Notes under the pieces: generated by a model | The model's database searches: none | Told to the model about the DNA's origin: nothing | Seen by the model: only the letters and a program-made list of their open reading frames with translations | Assembly: GCA_030525945.1 (NCBI GenBank) | Contig: JAUNDT010000006.1 | Span: 1-64,000, forward strand | Origin: Coriobacteriaceae bacterium | Lineage (GTDB): Bacteria; Actinomycetota; Coriobacteriia; Coriobacteriales; Coriobacteriaceae | Direction: 5' to 3' | DNA length: 64,000 bases | Made by a program: the position numbers and the translations under genes | In this document: piece by piece, positions 51,823-60,439 of the stretch | Numbering within the stretch: position 1 is the first letter of the stretch | How the letters are laid out: each line of letters begins with the position of its first letter

Positions 51823-51862
51823 AAATGCGTCATTTAGGGTCAGACCCTAAATGACGCATTTT
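51823..51862. repeat. ~40 bp gene-end palindrome, copy 3
   Basis: Identical in its core to the copy at 47157-47196 (arms AAATGCGTCATTTAGGGTC). It is about 30 bases after the rsmI stop on the minus strand, where it would end transcription. Confidence 0.9.
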
Positions 51863-51890
51863 GTGGCGAGGGAGGGCGCGTTGCTGGCGC

Positions 51891-52883
51891 TTATTGCTGC
51901 AGGTCGAGCACCATGGCGTAGACGTCTCGTTTCTTGCGCGAATACTTTTGGGCGAGGCGCTTTGCCAGGGCGTTGGCCGGCTCCCCGGCTGCCAGGGCAT
52001 CCGCGATGTCGGCGCGCAGCAGGTCATCGGGGTTGGCATCGTCATTCGGGTGCATGCCCGACGTCAGGGCGGCAGCATAACGGTCGAGTTCCGCCTGAGT
52101 GGGCGGCGCCACCACGATGACCATCTCCCCCTTGATCTCGCCTCGAGCCTGGACCTGCTCGTAGAGATCAGAGGCGGTTGAGCGCAAAACTTCCTCGTGG
52201 AGCTTGGTGAGCTCACGGCACAAAGCAACGGTACGCTGGGGAAATACCTCGGCAATTGCCTTGAGCGAGGCCTCGATGCGATGCGGGGACTCGTAGAAAA
52301 TCAGAGCCCCGGGAACAGGTGCGAGGCGCTGCAGGCGACGCACGCGCTCGCCATGCTTGCGCGGCAAAAAGCCCTCGAAGAAGAACTGGTCACTAGGGAT
52401 TCCCGAGAGCACGAGTGCCGTTACGCACGCCGAAGGCCCAGGTATGACCTCGACCGGTGCGCCCTCGCAGCGCGCCAGCTCCACGAGCACCTGACCAGGG
52501 TCGGAAACGCTCGGCATACCCGCATCGGAGGCGAAGGCGATGCGCTCGCCCTCCAACACGCGGCTCACAAGCTCAGGCGCGCGGCGATCGATCACGTTCT
52601 CGTCACAGCGAATGAGCGGCTTTGAGATGCCGAGGTGCGCGAGCAGCTTGCCGGTCACGCGCGTGTCCTCGCAGCAAACAGCGTCCGCGGCACGGAAGGT
52701 TTCCGCAGCTCGGGCCGACAGATCACCGAGGTTTCCGATAGGCGTGCCCACCAAAGAGAGCATGCCGTCCTGACCACGTTGCGGCGCGAGTCCCTTGCAG
52801 AGGACGCCGGATCGATTGCCAGCAGAAGCGCCCTCTTGGCAGCTCACGACGCTCGAAATGTTCTCTAATACAGTTTCTCCCAT
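51891..52883 (-). CDS. rsmI: 16S rRNA (cytidine1402-2'-O)-methyltransferase
   Basis: 330 residues of the tetrapyrrole-methylase-like fold. LSLVGTPIGNLGDLS, CCEDTRVTGKLLAHLGI, FASDAGMPSVSDPG, and ALIFYESPHRI are the family's SAM and substrate motifs. A long N-terminal extension of 40 residues precedes the first motif; the ATG at 52883 has GGAG 9 bases upstream, but an internal start cannot be excluded. It lies 7 bases after the GH5 stop. Confidence 0.94.
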   Translation of the reverse strand: MGETVLENISSVVSCQEGASAGNRSGVLCKGLAPQRGQDGMLSLVGTPIGNLGDLSARAAETFRAADAVCCEDTRVTGKLLAHLGISKPLIRCDENVIDRRAPELVSRVLEGERIAFASDAGMPSVSDPGQVLVELARCEGAPVEVIPGPSACVTALVLSGIPSDQFFFEGFLPRKHGERVRRLQRLAPVPGALIFYESPHRIEASLKAIAEVFPQRTVALCRELTKLHEEVLRSTASDLYEQVQARGEIKGEMVIVVAPPTQAELDRYAAALTSGMHPNDDANPDDLLRADIADALAAGEPANALAKRLAQKYSRKKRDVYAMVLDLQQ

Positions 52884-52889
52884 GCGAGC

Positions 52890-53951
52890 CTACTCCATCA
52901 TCGCGCGCTCGAGCGGGGCGAGCGCAACGCGCGCATCCCATGCCGGAAGGCGGCGCTCGGTTTTCCACGTTTGGAAGAACCAGCCGTCCGCGGCGTCAAA
53001 CGTCGCCAGCTGATTGGACACGAACACGCGCTCATAGGCGCGACGCCCCTCGGGCGTCACGGATGACCCGGCGAGCACCGCAGCTCCGGACCACTCGCCC
53101 ACCAGCACTGAAAAGCCGAGCTTCTTCGCCTCGCGAATGAGCTCCTTGTTGCGATTGAGCGCAGACGAAAGCCCCTTGGGCGTGGTGATGTCCTGGGCGG
53201 TCTCGTCGCGATAGTGATACAGGTGCATGTCCATCACGATGTTTTGATACTGGTCGCCCGCCATAAAGCGCTTCCACGCGCCGGGGTGGCCGGAGTCGGA
53301 AAACACGACCATCTTGCGCGCGGGCATGTGACGGCGAATGACCTCGTATGCATCACGGTAAAAGTTTCGCAGGTAGTGGCTGGGGATTCCCTCAGTCATG
53401 GCGAAAAGGCTCTTGCGCACGCTCATAACGGGAGAATCGAGCAACTCGATGCCGAGAAGCGCGTCCTGCTCTCCATAGCGCTCCGCCAGGCGCTCAAGCG
53501 TGGCGAGGGCCGCCGCGCGCCCGCTCTCCGACGAGTGCCAGTCGGCGACGTCGGGCGTGGTGGGAGAGCTATTCGAATCCCCCTGCCCACCGGGAACGGT
53601 CGCCAGGTCAAGCAGCACGAACATGTCATATTTGGATGCCCACTCCATGGCGCGGTCGACATAATCGATGCAGGAGATATACGTCGCGTGCTCGTTTTGC
53701 ACGCCAAAGGCGTACCATGGCAGGGGGATGCGCACGGCATTGAGCCCCATAGCCGACATGCGCTTGAAATCCGCCTCCGAGATAAACGTCTCGTAATGCT
53801 CGCGAATGCGCTCGTTATAAGCCGCGGACCCCAGTATCTCCTGAAGCTCCGCATCGTTGGAAGCACCCGTTGCGGCGAACAGCGACGGCGTGACCCACGG
53901 CTCGAGGATGAACCAGCCAGACAAATTGACGCCGCGAATCCTGTCGATCAT
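52890..53951 (-). CDS. glycoside hydrolase family 5 homologue lacking the acid/base Glu
   Basis: 353 residues, an (alpha/beta)8 barrel related to exo-beta-1,3-glucanases. GVNLSGWFILEPWVTP at the start, VRIPLPWY, DMHLYHY (His243) and nucleophile-type VGEWSGA (Glu286) are conserved. Where active members have the N-E-P acid/base motif (LLNEP), this protein has L-D-S-P (171-174), so the catalytic acid/base is Ser173. There is no signal peptide. It is probably non-hydrolytic, or uses another mechanism, and intracellular. GGGAGG precedes ATG 53951. Confidence 0.82.
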   Translation of the reverse strand: MIDRIRGVNLSGWFILEPWVTPSLFAATGASNDAELQEILGSAAYNERIREHYETFISEADFKRMSAMGLNAVRIPLPWYAFGVQNEHATYISCIDYVDRAMEWASKYDMFVLLDLATVPGGQGDSNSSPTTPDVADWHSSESGRAAALATLERLAERYGEQDALLGIELLDSPVMSVRKSLFAMTEGIPSHYLRNFYRDAYEVIRRHMPARKMVVFSDSGHPGAWKRFMAGDQYQNIVMDMHLYHYRDETAQDITTPKGLSSALNRNKELIREAKKLGFSVLVGEWSGAAVLAGSSVTPEGRRAYERVFVSNQLATFDAADGWFFQTWKTERRLPAWDARVALAPLERAMME

Positions 53952-54041
53952 GAGAGCCTCCCGCAAACTCCCGCATTACTCGTATCCTCCAAGGATACCG
54001 TTCTTGCAAAGCGCAAACTGTGCGAGAGGCTTCGACGCAAA

Positions 54042-54067
54042 GAAAAACCCTCCATTTCTGGAGGGTT
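54042..54067 (-). terminator. terminator of tRNA-Phe
   Basis: A perfect 8-bp stem AACCCTCC/GGAGGGTT, a 6-base loop and a T tract (TTTC) on the minus strand, 12 bases past the tRNA 3' end. Confidence 0.85.
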
Positions 54068-54078
54068 CTCAATTCAAA

Positions 54079-54154
<76 letters not shown>

Positions 54155-54186
54155 ACTATGTTGCGCTGTGGTTAAGCGCGGGGATT

Positions 54187-54214
54187 AATATACCAAAGAT
54201 TTAAGTCATGGCAA
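54187..54214 (-). promoter_or_regulatory. promoter of tRNA-Phe
   Basis: On the minus strand TTGCCA (54209-54214), 16 bases, then TATATT (54187-54192), placing the start of transcription about 25 bases before the tRNA. It is the clearest sigma-70-type promoter in the window. Confidence 0.75.
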
Positions 54215-54290
54215 GCGAGTTTTTCAACTTTGTTGAAATTATTTGCTCGAGGCGATGATGAGCGGACCTCCCTCCCGGACGACGACCCCC

Positions 54291-54803
54291 TCACGATGGC
54301 GATACGCGAACAGCACTTCCAGGCGAGATGAGGGCATTTGCGCACGTAGCGCCCGCTCGAATCACAGGTGGCACGACGCTGCGGATAGACGGGCTCGCTA
54401 CTCGCGACCCCAAACCGACCTCTCGCGTATGCCCACATCGAACATCCAACGCCGGACGCTCGAGCGCCATAAAGGCCTCCCTGCAGGCAACAACACGGTG
54501 CGGGACAACCGCCTCGTGCAAGGTAATCACCCGACCTGCGCGATCGGCGAACGCAATGTCAAGCGGATATGACATGCCGAACGTGTGGACGCTGCAGCAC
54601 AGGGGAAACACAAGTACGTGCGCCGATCCCACCTCATCAGCTGGAGGCATAACAAGAAAACCCGTTAAGCGCTTCCAAAACGTATCCATCATCCGAACAC
54701 TTCCGAACCATCCCAGCTCGGCGCAAGCGTGGCGGGCTGCCTCATCTGCCCGGGCGCAATCGCCGGCACCCGCGCTCCTGTCGAGCAGCACACCTCCCCT
54801 CAT
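54291..54803 (-). CDS. DUF192 domain protein
   Basis: 170 residues. The central part (about 40-115) has MDTFWKRLTGFLV, FPLCCSVHTFGMSYPLDIAFAD and ALERPALDV, the DUF192 fold. The family occurs mainly as small exported or cytoplasmic proteins of unknown function. The ATG overlaps the TGA of the upstream TadE-like gene (ATGA), so it is the last gene of the Tad operon. Its C-terminal 50 residues are not conserved-looking. Confidence 0.78.
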   Translation of the reverse strand: MRGGVLLDRSAGAGDCARADEAARHACAELGWFGSVRMMDTFWKRLTGFLVMPPADEVGSAHVLVFPLCCSVHTFGMSYPLDIAFADRAGRVITLHEAVVPHRVVACREAFMALERPALDVRCGHTREVGLGSRVASPSIRSVVPPVIRAGATCANALISPGSAVRVSPS

Positions 54804-55279
54804 ACGATCACCCCGGGTTTCCAGGGATCGACCGTTACGGGCCGCTCGTGCTTCAGCTCAAACGGCGCACCGAGGTCAACACCCGCGATGGAAAAACCCT
54901 GAGGCCACGGTTTGTAGGTGAACGAGCATCGATATGTCCGCAATGCGCCCACCAAACTCAACATAGACTCCTCCCCTTCTCCGAACGATCCCTCTTCGCA
55001 GGTCACTTCAACTTCAACGCCATACCCCTCCATTGCCGCCGATAGTTGCCGTTCTATCTCCTCGCATCCCTGTGCCCCTGAGCTCTGCCCCTCCACGCCT
55101 GCAGGCGACACGCCATGCGCCAGGACAACATCAGGTGCGATGCGGTCGAAACGGGCCGTTGCCGCAAGGAACAGCATCAAGTTGAAGGTGATGAGTGCGA
55201 GAACAAGCAAAACGGGTACGACGATCGCCATTTCGACCGTTGCTTGAGCCCGCTGCTCTCCCAACAACCCGCCCATCAT
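54800..55279 (-). CDS. TadE-like minor pseudopilin
   Basis: 159 residues. A short leader, then RAQATVEMAIVVPVLLVLALITFNLMLF: the Glu after a Gly/Ala and the hydrophobic helix mark a TadE-type prepilin cleaved by a TadV-like peptidase. The rest is extracytoplasmic. The start overlaps the stop of the TadG-like gene. Confidence 0.8.
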   Translation of the reverse strand: MMGGLLGEQRAQATVEMAIVVPVLLVLALITFNLMLFLAATARFDRIAPDVVLAHGVSPAGVEGQSSGAQGCEEIERQLSAAMEGYGVEVEVTCEEGSFGEGEESMLSLVGALRTYRCSFTYKPWPQGFSIAGVDLGAPFELKHERPVTVDPWKPGVIV

Positions 55280-57390
55280 GGCGAGCCCTCCTTTCCCAGC
55301 GCCCCCACGATATCTCTCAGCCGAATCGTGAGGGGAATCGTTCCACCACCGGGCAACGGGATCTCAGCGATGGTGAATTCCATGGAGGCAATGTATTCAC
55401 CCGCCTCATACCCAAGCGCCTGAAGCAGCGCGGCAGGGTCGGTCGCGCCCACGGGCAGGCTGCGCACAAGCGCCTGCACATCCCCGAGGGCGGGCACGTC
55501 TGAGCGGGCGATCACCTGGGAGCTATCGGTGAGCACCGGTTTTTTCTGCCGCATGTCGACCGGCTGGATATCAAGCGCCGAGACCGCCCCGCTTAATACG
55601 TCGCGCAGCCACGAGGCAACAGGCCCCAAGCCCCAACTCTCCAGGCCTGCCGTCAAGTCGGCGAACGCGCTGTCGAGGCCATCGGCAGCATCGCCATACC
55701 CAACCAGAAGCTTGCCCCATAGATCCATGACCCCATCGATAAGCCCCACAGGGCCGTCCGCCCCCGCGCGCTCCTCAAGAGAGCTGAAGAAGGCGGAAAG
55801 CACGTTGTTCTCCCGCGTTGCCTCGTCGGGAGCGAGAACAGCCGCGGACACCGCCCCGCGCTCAGGGACAAGTGCCGCTTTCGCGAACTCCGAATCGATC
55901 TCCTCCGGCGTCTCCGAACCCGACGCGGCAACCACCGCAACGCAGCCATATCGTCCGGGCGGAGCAATTCGGGGGCGCTTGCCGCTGAGCGCCGACAATG
56001 CCTCCGCGAACGCATCGCCCGCCTTGCCGGCCTGCTCCTTTGCCTTCGCCTCGAGGTCGAGCTCCTGTTGCCGAGCTGCGACATACGAATCGAGCGCTTT
56101 GGTGAACGCGCGGAGATGGTACTCGAATCCGTTGTCAATCGACGTCGACGCCGCAGGCACCTTGCCCACATCCCCGATGCTGAAGCGGCATGTTTCGCAT
56201 TCTCGCGCGCCTCCCGAATCGATTGCCGAGAGCGGCAGCAGAGGGCCCGATGGCCCCGTGGCGCCCGGGCACGAGGCGGAAAAGTGCAGCGTCAGGCCAC
56301 CTGCCTCCGAGCTCGACGGCCAAGAGGCATCGGTGTAGAGCGGCGTTGCGCGCATTTCCTCGGTGTTCTTGGGCAGCAGTTCAAGTGTTGAGGTGACCTT
56401 TCCCCCTTTCTCAGACACGCGCGCGTCTTTTAGCTCGCTCATTGCGAACTCGTAAAACGCGTGGCGAGCCGCCGCATCGGCACGGGCTTCAACACCCGAC
56501 CCCTCGGGCGCGTCGTTGTCGTACCTCCATTGGTAATACGCCCGTGCCCGATCGAGTGCCACGTTCGGCTCCCACGTAAGGCTCGAGGCGAAGTCCGGAT
56601 TGAGGCTCTCCGGCAGGCCAGACAGCTTACCCACGCGCTCCTGCATGTTGCGCCCATCGCTTCCGCAGTCGGCAAGCCATGCCTGCTCCTTGGCGCGGGC
56701 GGTCTCCTCAGATGCCCGCGCAAGATCGGCGGCCACCTCCTCGAGCTCGCCCGCAGCTCCCTCAAGACCGTCAACATCAATCTGATCCCCATCAATCGCC
56801 GGAAACTCCGAGGCCGAGGCCGCGGGAACAGCAAGGGCCGTTCCCGTATATGCGCTCCTATCCGTCGATTGAGCGGCGCACGCACGCGTAGCATTTGCCG
56901 CCACCAAATAGGGCAATGACTTCTCGAGCGTATTGAGGCCACGGGAGGCAGACCGGGCAAAGGAATTGCGCATCTTGAGTATCTTGATGGCGCTGTCGAT
57001 CGTCTTCGCGGACATCGCTTGCGCACCCGGGACCAGCGTTCCCACCAGCCCCACGCCCGCCATCGCAAACCCCGTCAAACCCAGGCTCAAGACGCTCGCA
57101 TCCACCACGGTCGCCGCCGTGTGATAGGAGGAGACCACGTTTGCCCCCGCCATTGCAGAAGCGTCCGCACTCACCTGCACGTCGCTCGCGCGTCCTGCCG
57201 ACCACACCGCAATCGCCGCCGAAAACAGCAGGGCAAGAACCATGAGCATCGCCGTCGCTGCCGCTACGGTGGTGTATGCCCCGTCTTCTATGAAAAGGTC
57301 TATGCCAGCGCGGAACGCAGCGCCCGAACGACCACTCCGCTGCCGGTGCCCGCACCGCATGCGATCACCACGCCTCAACCCAGGATACAT
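55276..57390 (-). CDS. TadG-like pilus-assembly membrane protein
   Basis: 704 residues. Basic N-terminus, one membrane helix at about 38-64 (TTVAAATAMLMVLALLFSAAIAVW), then a large extracytoplasmic part starting with the TadG-like pattern VQVSADASAMAGANVV. There are several Cys pairs (for example CETC) and Ala/Glu-rich helical stretches. It anchors or controls pilus assembly at the surface. Its size is about 1.5-2 times that of typical TadG. GGAGGG precedes ATG 57390, which overlaps the upstream gene by 26 bases. Confidence 0.75.
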   Translation of the reverse strand: MYPGLRRGDRMRCGHRQRSGRSGAAFRAGIDLFIEDGAYTTVAAATAMLMVLALLFSAAIAVWSAGRASDVQVSADASAMAGANVVSSYHTAATVVDASVLSLGLTGFAMAGVGLVGTLVPGAQAMSAKTIDSAIKILKMRNSFARSASRGLNTLEKSLPYLVAANATRACAAQSTDRSAYTGTALAVPAASASEFPAIDGDQIDVDGLEGAAGELEEVAADLARASEETARAKEQAWLADCGSDGRNMQERVGKLSGLPESLNPDFASSLTWEPNVALDRARAYYQWRYDNDAPEGSGVEARADAAARHAFYEFAMSELKDARVSEKGGKVTSTLELLPKNTEEMRATPLYTDASWPSSSEAGGLTLHFSASCPGATGPSGPLLPLSAIDSGGARECETCRFSIGDVGKVPAASTSIDNGFEYHLRAFTKALDSYVAARQQELDLEAKAKEQAGKAGDAFAEALSALSGKRPRIAPPGRYGCVAVVAASGSETPEEIDSEFAKAALVPERGAVSAAVLAPDEATRENNVLSAFFSSLEERAGADGPVGLIDGVMDLWGKLLVGYGDAADGLDSAFADLTAGLESWGLGPVASWLRDVLSGAVSALDIQPVDMRQKKPVLTDSSQVIARSDVPALGDVQALVRSLPVGATDPAALLQALGYEAGEYIASMEFTIAEIPLPGGGTIPLTIRLRDIVGALGKEGSP

Positions 57391-57835
57391 AGTCGCCCTC
57401 CAACCACGTCGGCCTCCCCTCATACGACGCCTCAACGCTCATGCGCACGTCCCCTCGCGCATTCACATCTCCAAAGCTCTTTGCGAACGCCCCCAGCACC
57501 GGCAAAGGCCGCACGTACCCCTCAATCGACACACTCACAGCGCCACCCGTGTCAGTGGCCCGCGAGAAAGAGATGTCCCATGACTGCGAACCTCCCGCAT
57601 GGAAGATCGAGACATCCGGCACGGCGGCAAGGCGCCTGAGGGCGAAGGCGCGGTATGCATCCTCGCCCTCAGAGGAGGCCGTCACCATGAGGCGCGCCGT
57701 CTCGGCAGCCGTCGATTCCATAACCGCCCTGGTGTAGAGCAAGCACACCGGCTGCAGCGCCAAGAGCAGCAAGAGCAGGAACGTCGGCAGCAGAAACGCC
57801 GCCTCGACCGTCGCCTGCGCGGAGCAATCCCGCAC
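57365..57835 (-). CDS. TadE-like minor pseudopilin
   Basis: 156 residues from GTG 57835. SAQATVEAAFLLPTFLLLLLLALQPVCLLY is the TadE signal/anchor, and the C-terminal 110 residues form a beta-rich surface domain. The start is uncertain: the GTG sits one base past the upstream stop (TGAGGTG) without a clear ribosome-binding site; an ATG at 57871 inside the upstream gene is an alternative. Confidence 0.75.
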   Translation of the reverse strand: MRDCSAQATVEAAFLLPTFLLLLLLALQPVCLLYTRAVMESTAAETARLMVTASSEGEDAYRAFALRRLAAVPDVSIFHAGGSQSWDISFSRATDTGGAVSVSIEGYVRPLPVLGAFAKSFGDVNARGDVRMSVEASYEGRPTWLEGDYVSWVEAW

Positions 57836-57836
57836 C

Positions 57837-58163
57837 TCAGTACAAAGCGATGTCCACCGCCCCCTCGGCATCGAGCGCGTGAGACGCGGCCTGCTGGACC
57901 AAGTGCGCGAACGAGCCGTCTGACGACGCCCGCCACACCGCGGCAAACCCAATGACCATCGCCATGAACGCCACCAGGACCAGGGCGTACTCCAACGTCG
58001 CCTGGGCGCTATCCTCCTTAAACGACGCGTGCTTCCCGCGTGCATTCCCGCCCGGCCGCCTCGCTCGCCCGTCCAAAGACAACCTGCGCAAACCAGATAA
58101 AAAGGCAGCACGCCATTCTTTCCACGGTGCGCTCGTCGCGGATTCCGTTGCCTCACCAAGCAC
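57837..58163 (-). CDS. Flp/TadE-like small pilin
   Basis: 108 residues. A hydrophilic 58-residue leader, then SAQATLEYALVLVAFMAMVIGFAAVW, a class IVb prepilin helix with Glu5-type residue, and only about 25 residues after it. The long leader is unusual for a pilin. The GTG at 58163 has GGGAGGAGG 5 bases upstream, a very strong site. Confidence 0.75.
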   Translation of the reverse strand: MLGEATESATSAPWKEWRAAFLSGLRRLSLDGRARRPGGNARGKHASFKEDSAQATLEYALVLVAFMAMVIGFAAVWRASSDGSFAHLVQQAASHALDAEGAVDIALY

Positions 58164-58182
58164 GCCTACCTCCTCCCGTCTT

Positions 58183-58776
58183 TCAAAACTCGCTTTCGGC
58201 CCACATGCGCACCACCCGAACGGCGCTTCGATCACCTTCCCTCGCGCTCGTGATGACCAAATCGCACCAGTCAGGCGTTCCCTGCACCAGCGCGCACCAC
58301 ACGTCGCCCGCCAAATCCACGTACCCGCTCATGACAAGCGATGCCCCGCCCGCCGCAACGTACCGGTCGAGCGCACCCTTGGCAGCAGCGGGCAACGACG
58401 CATCCGTTTCCCACTCGACCGCCCATGTGCTGCTCGAACCTTTTTTCGCAGCGTTCAAATCAGACAGAAACGCTTTCGGCGAGCTTGCATGCGGACTTTG
58501 GGACATAAGGCCACGCAGGGCATCGAGGGCGGACCCGTCCTCCCAGGCACCTTGCCCGCCAGCATCGCTCAGTGCGCGCTCGCCGTCGTGGCCAGCAGCA
58601 TCTTCCGCGCTCGGGACATGAACCGAAGGAGCACGCCGGGGAGCCAGCACCGCCACAAGCGCAACCGTGGCGCATACGAGGGGAATGGCATACACCAGCC
58701 AACCGCCACGTGCCGCACTCTCCTGAACGCGAGTTCGCGCTACAGGCTGTTGATACCGCTTGAAATCGAATCCCAC
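58183..58776 (-). CDS. Tad-operon membrane protein of unknown function
   Basis: 197 residues from GTG 58776, which overlaps the end of flp by 37 bases; AAGGTG precedes it at 9 bases. One membrane helix (about 24-46, LVYAIPLVCATVALVAVLAP) and an extracytoplasmic domain of about 150 residues follow. It is not a typical prepilin: there is no TxxE before the helix. An internal GTG would shorten it by about 25 residues. Confidence 0.65.
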   Translation of the reverse strand: MGFDFKRYQQPVARTRVQESAARGGWLVYAIPLVCATVALVAVLAPRRAPSVHVPSAEDAAGHDGERALSDAGGQGAWEDGSALDALRGLMSQSPHASSPKAFLSDLNAAKKGSSSTWAVEWETDASLPAAAKGALDRYVAAGGASLVMSGYVDLAGDVWCALVQGTPDWCDLVITSAREGDRSAVRVVRMWAESEF

Positions 58777-58985
58777 AGCTCGCTCACCTTGTCCCTGAAC
58801 GCGATGATGGCAACAATTGCGATCACAACGAGAACGCCGACCAAAATGGCGTACTCGGTCGTTCCTTGCGCGCGCTCCTCCTTTGCCATGCGCGCAAGCT
58901 CGGCTCTCGCCCGAAGCCCCAGCTCGCACGCTCGCTCACGCGCGTCCTCGTAGGCCTTGCTCAGATAAACGCTCAACGCGGTCAT
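58740..58985 (-). CDS. flp: Flp-type major pilin
   Basis: 81 residues. A 40-residue leader, then QGTTEYAILVGVLVVIAIVAIIAFRDKV, the class IVb/Flp pilin core with Glu after the cleavage Gly/Thr and the Tyr next to it. It is the likely main subunit of the Tad pilus. It starts 9 bases after tadC. Confidence 0.88.
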   Translation of the reverse strand: MTALSVYLSKAYEDARERACELGLRARAELARMAKEERAQGTTEYAILVGVLVVIAIVAIIAFRDKVSELWDSISSGINSL

Positions 58986-58994
58986 ACCGCCTCC

Positions 58995-59669
58995 TTACAA
59001 CATCCCGCCAGCAGCAAGCAGCGGGCCCAATATGGATAACAACAGCGCGGGAAGAATCAACGTGCCCGTAGGGATAAGCAGCTTGACGGGTGCACGCTCA
59101 ATCAGACGCTCCACCTCGGCCCGGTGCGCCGCGCGGATCTCGCGGCTCTGGCCGTCAAGCGTCTCGGCGAGAGGCGCTCCCAGCTCAAGGGCCTGCCCCA
59201 CCGCAACCGCAAATGACTCCAGCGCTCGAACTCCCATGTCGTCGGCAACGGCGAGCAACTCGCGTTCGCGCGTTGAAACCCCCGTTTGCCACATCAACTG
59301 AGCGCGCTTGAGCCGCAATGCCAACGGACCGTCGTCGCCATCGCAATACATCCCCAAGGCAGCGTCGAATGACAATCCCGCCGAAAGCCCCAGGCGAACG
59401 ATGTCGATCATCTCGGACACCGTTCCCAAGCTCACACTCGGCGAGGCTCGAGCGCCGGAGCCAAGTAGCGCACCCATGCGCTCGCCCACGTGCATGAGCG
59501 CCCGCATAAGTAGCCTGCATTCCGCGCACACGGCACGTGCGGCGGCGAGCAGCGCTCGGTCCCGCTCCTTTTGATCCCATCCCAAAAAGATCCAACTTGC
59601 CGCGCACACCAGGATTGAGATCAGCAAAGCTTCGAGCTCGACTGCACCCGTAAGAGTCGCGCCGCGCAT
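58995..59669 (-). CDS. tadC: Tad pilus inner-membrane platform protein TadC
   Basis: 224 residues. An N-terminal membrane helix (about 12-33), a cytoplasmic T2SSF domain (about 85-205) and a C-terminal membrane helix LLIPTGTLILPALLLSILGP. It forms the assembly platform with TadB. Its ATG overlaps the tadB stop (TGATG). Confidence 0.9.
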   Translation of the reverse strand: MRGATLTGAVELEALLISILVCAASWIFLGWDQKERDRALLAAARAVCAECRLLMRALMHVGERMGALLGSGARASPSVSLGTVSEMIDIVRLGLSAGLSFDAALGMYCDGDDGPLALRLKRAQLMWQTGVSTRERELLAVADDMGVRALESFAVAVGQALELGAPLAETLDGQSREIRAAHRAEVERLIERAPVKLLIPTGTLILPALLLSILGPLLAAGGML

Positions 59670-60439
59670 CACAGACCCACTTTCATAATCGAACGGATAA
59701 TCGCCCACGCAACCGCATTGAGCAGCAAAGCGCCTACCACCGAAAGCAAGCCTGGCATCGTGGCAACACCGGCTCGAAAATCCTCGGAGCACAGCGTCAG
59801 GAACCCGACCATAATCAGGGGCATCCCCGCGACGAGCCGAGCCGACATACGCACCTGCGCGGTTTTGACATCCAGGCGCCGTGCAAGCTCAATGCGGTCC
59901 CCCACCAGGCCCGCCGCCTCGGACAGCAAGCCCGCGAGCGGCGCCCCCGTTCGCTGGGAGACTTTAAGCGCCAGCGTGACCAGCCCCAAACCCGGGGCCC
60001 GCAACCGCGCCGTAAGCTCATCGAGGGCCTCATGCGCAGACACGCCGCACGACATCAGCGCCGATGCACGCAAAAACTCACCTCGAACGGGCTCAGGAGC
60101 ATGTCCGCCCACGTATCGCATTGCCTGCGGAAGCGACAGTCCCGAGGCGAGCGAGAGGGCCAACGCCCCAAACGCCTCGGGCATCTGGGCCTCAACGCGC
60201 GAGCGCTCTGCACGTTTGCGCGGGGTGAGAATGCCGCGCGCCTCCAGCTGTGCCTCCGCACGCTCGAAGCCTGCCGCCACCCAGCACACAAGCCGCTCCG
60301 CCTCCAAACGCAAACGGCGCGCATCCCACGGGGCAACGCCAGGTGCCCCGTCAGGCGACCCCAGGCGGCCCGCACCGAGCAGCAACGCCGATGACCCGCC
60401 CGCCAACATCCCGACTACGCAGGGCACGACGACCTCCAT
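59669..60439 (-). CDS. tadB: Tad pilus inner-membrane platform protein TadB
   Basis: 256 residues with a membrane helix at the start, a T2SSF cytoplasmic domain (about 90-190, LALSLASGLSLPQAMRYVG; LALKVSQRTGAPLAGLLSEAA) and two membrane segments at the end. GGAGGT precedes ATG 60439. The start overlaps tadA by 25 bases. Confidence 0.92.
   Translation of the reverse strand: MEVVVPCVVGMLAGGSSALLLGAGRLGSPDGAPGVAPWDARRLRLEAERLVCWVAAGFERAEAQLEARGILTPRKRAERSRVEAQMPEAFGALALSLASGLSLPQAMRYVGGHAPEPVRGEFLRASALMSCGVSAHEALDELTARLRAPGLGLVTLALKVSQRTGAPLAGLLSEAAGLVGDRIELARRLDVKTAQVRMSARLVAGMPLIMVGFLTLCSEDFRAGVATMPGLLSVVGALLLNAVAWAIIRSIMKVGL

Noticed and set aside
51607-51837. Short plus-strand open frame ending in the gene-end palindrome
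   Set aside because: It overlaps the structured hairpin and has no ribosome-binding site; its stop comes from the repeat by chance.
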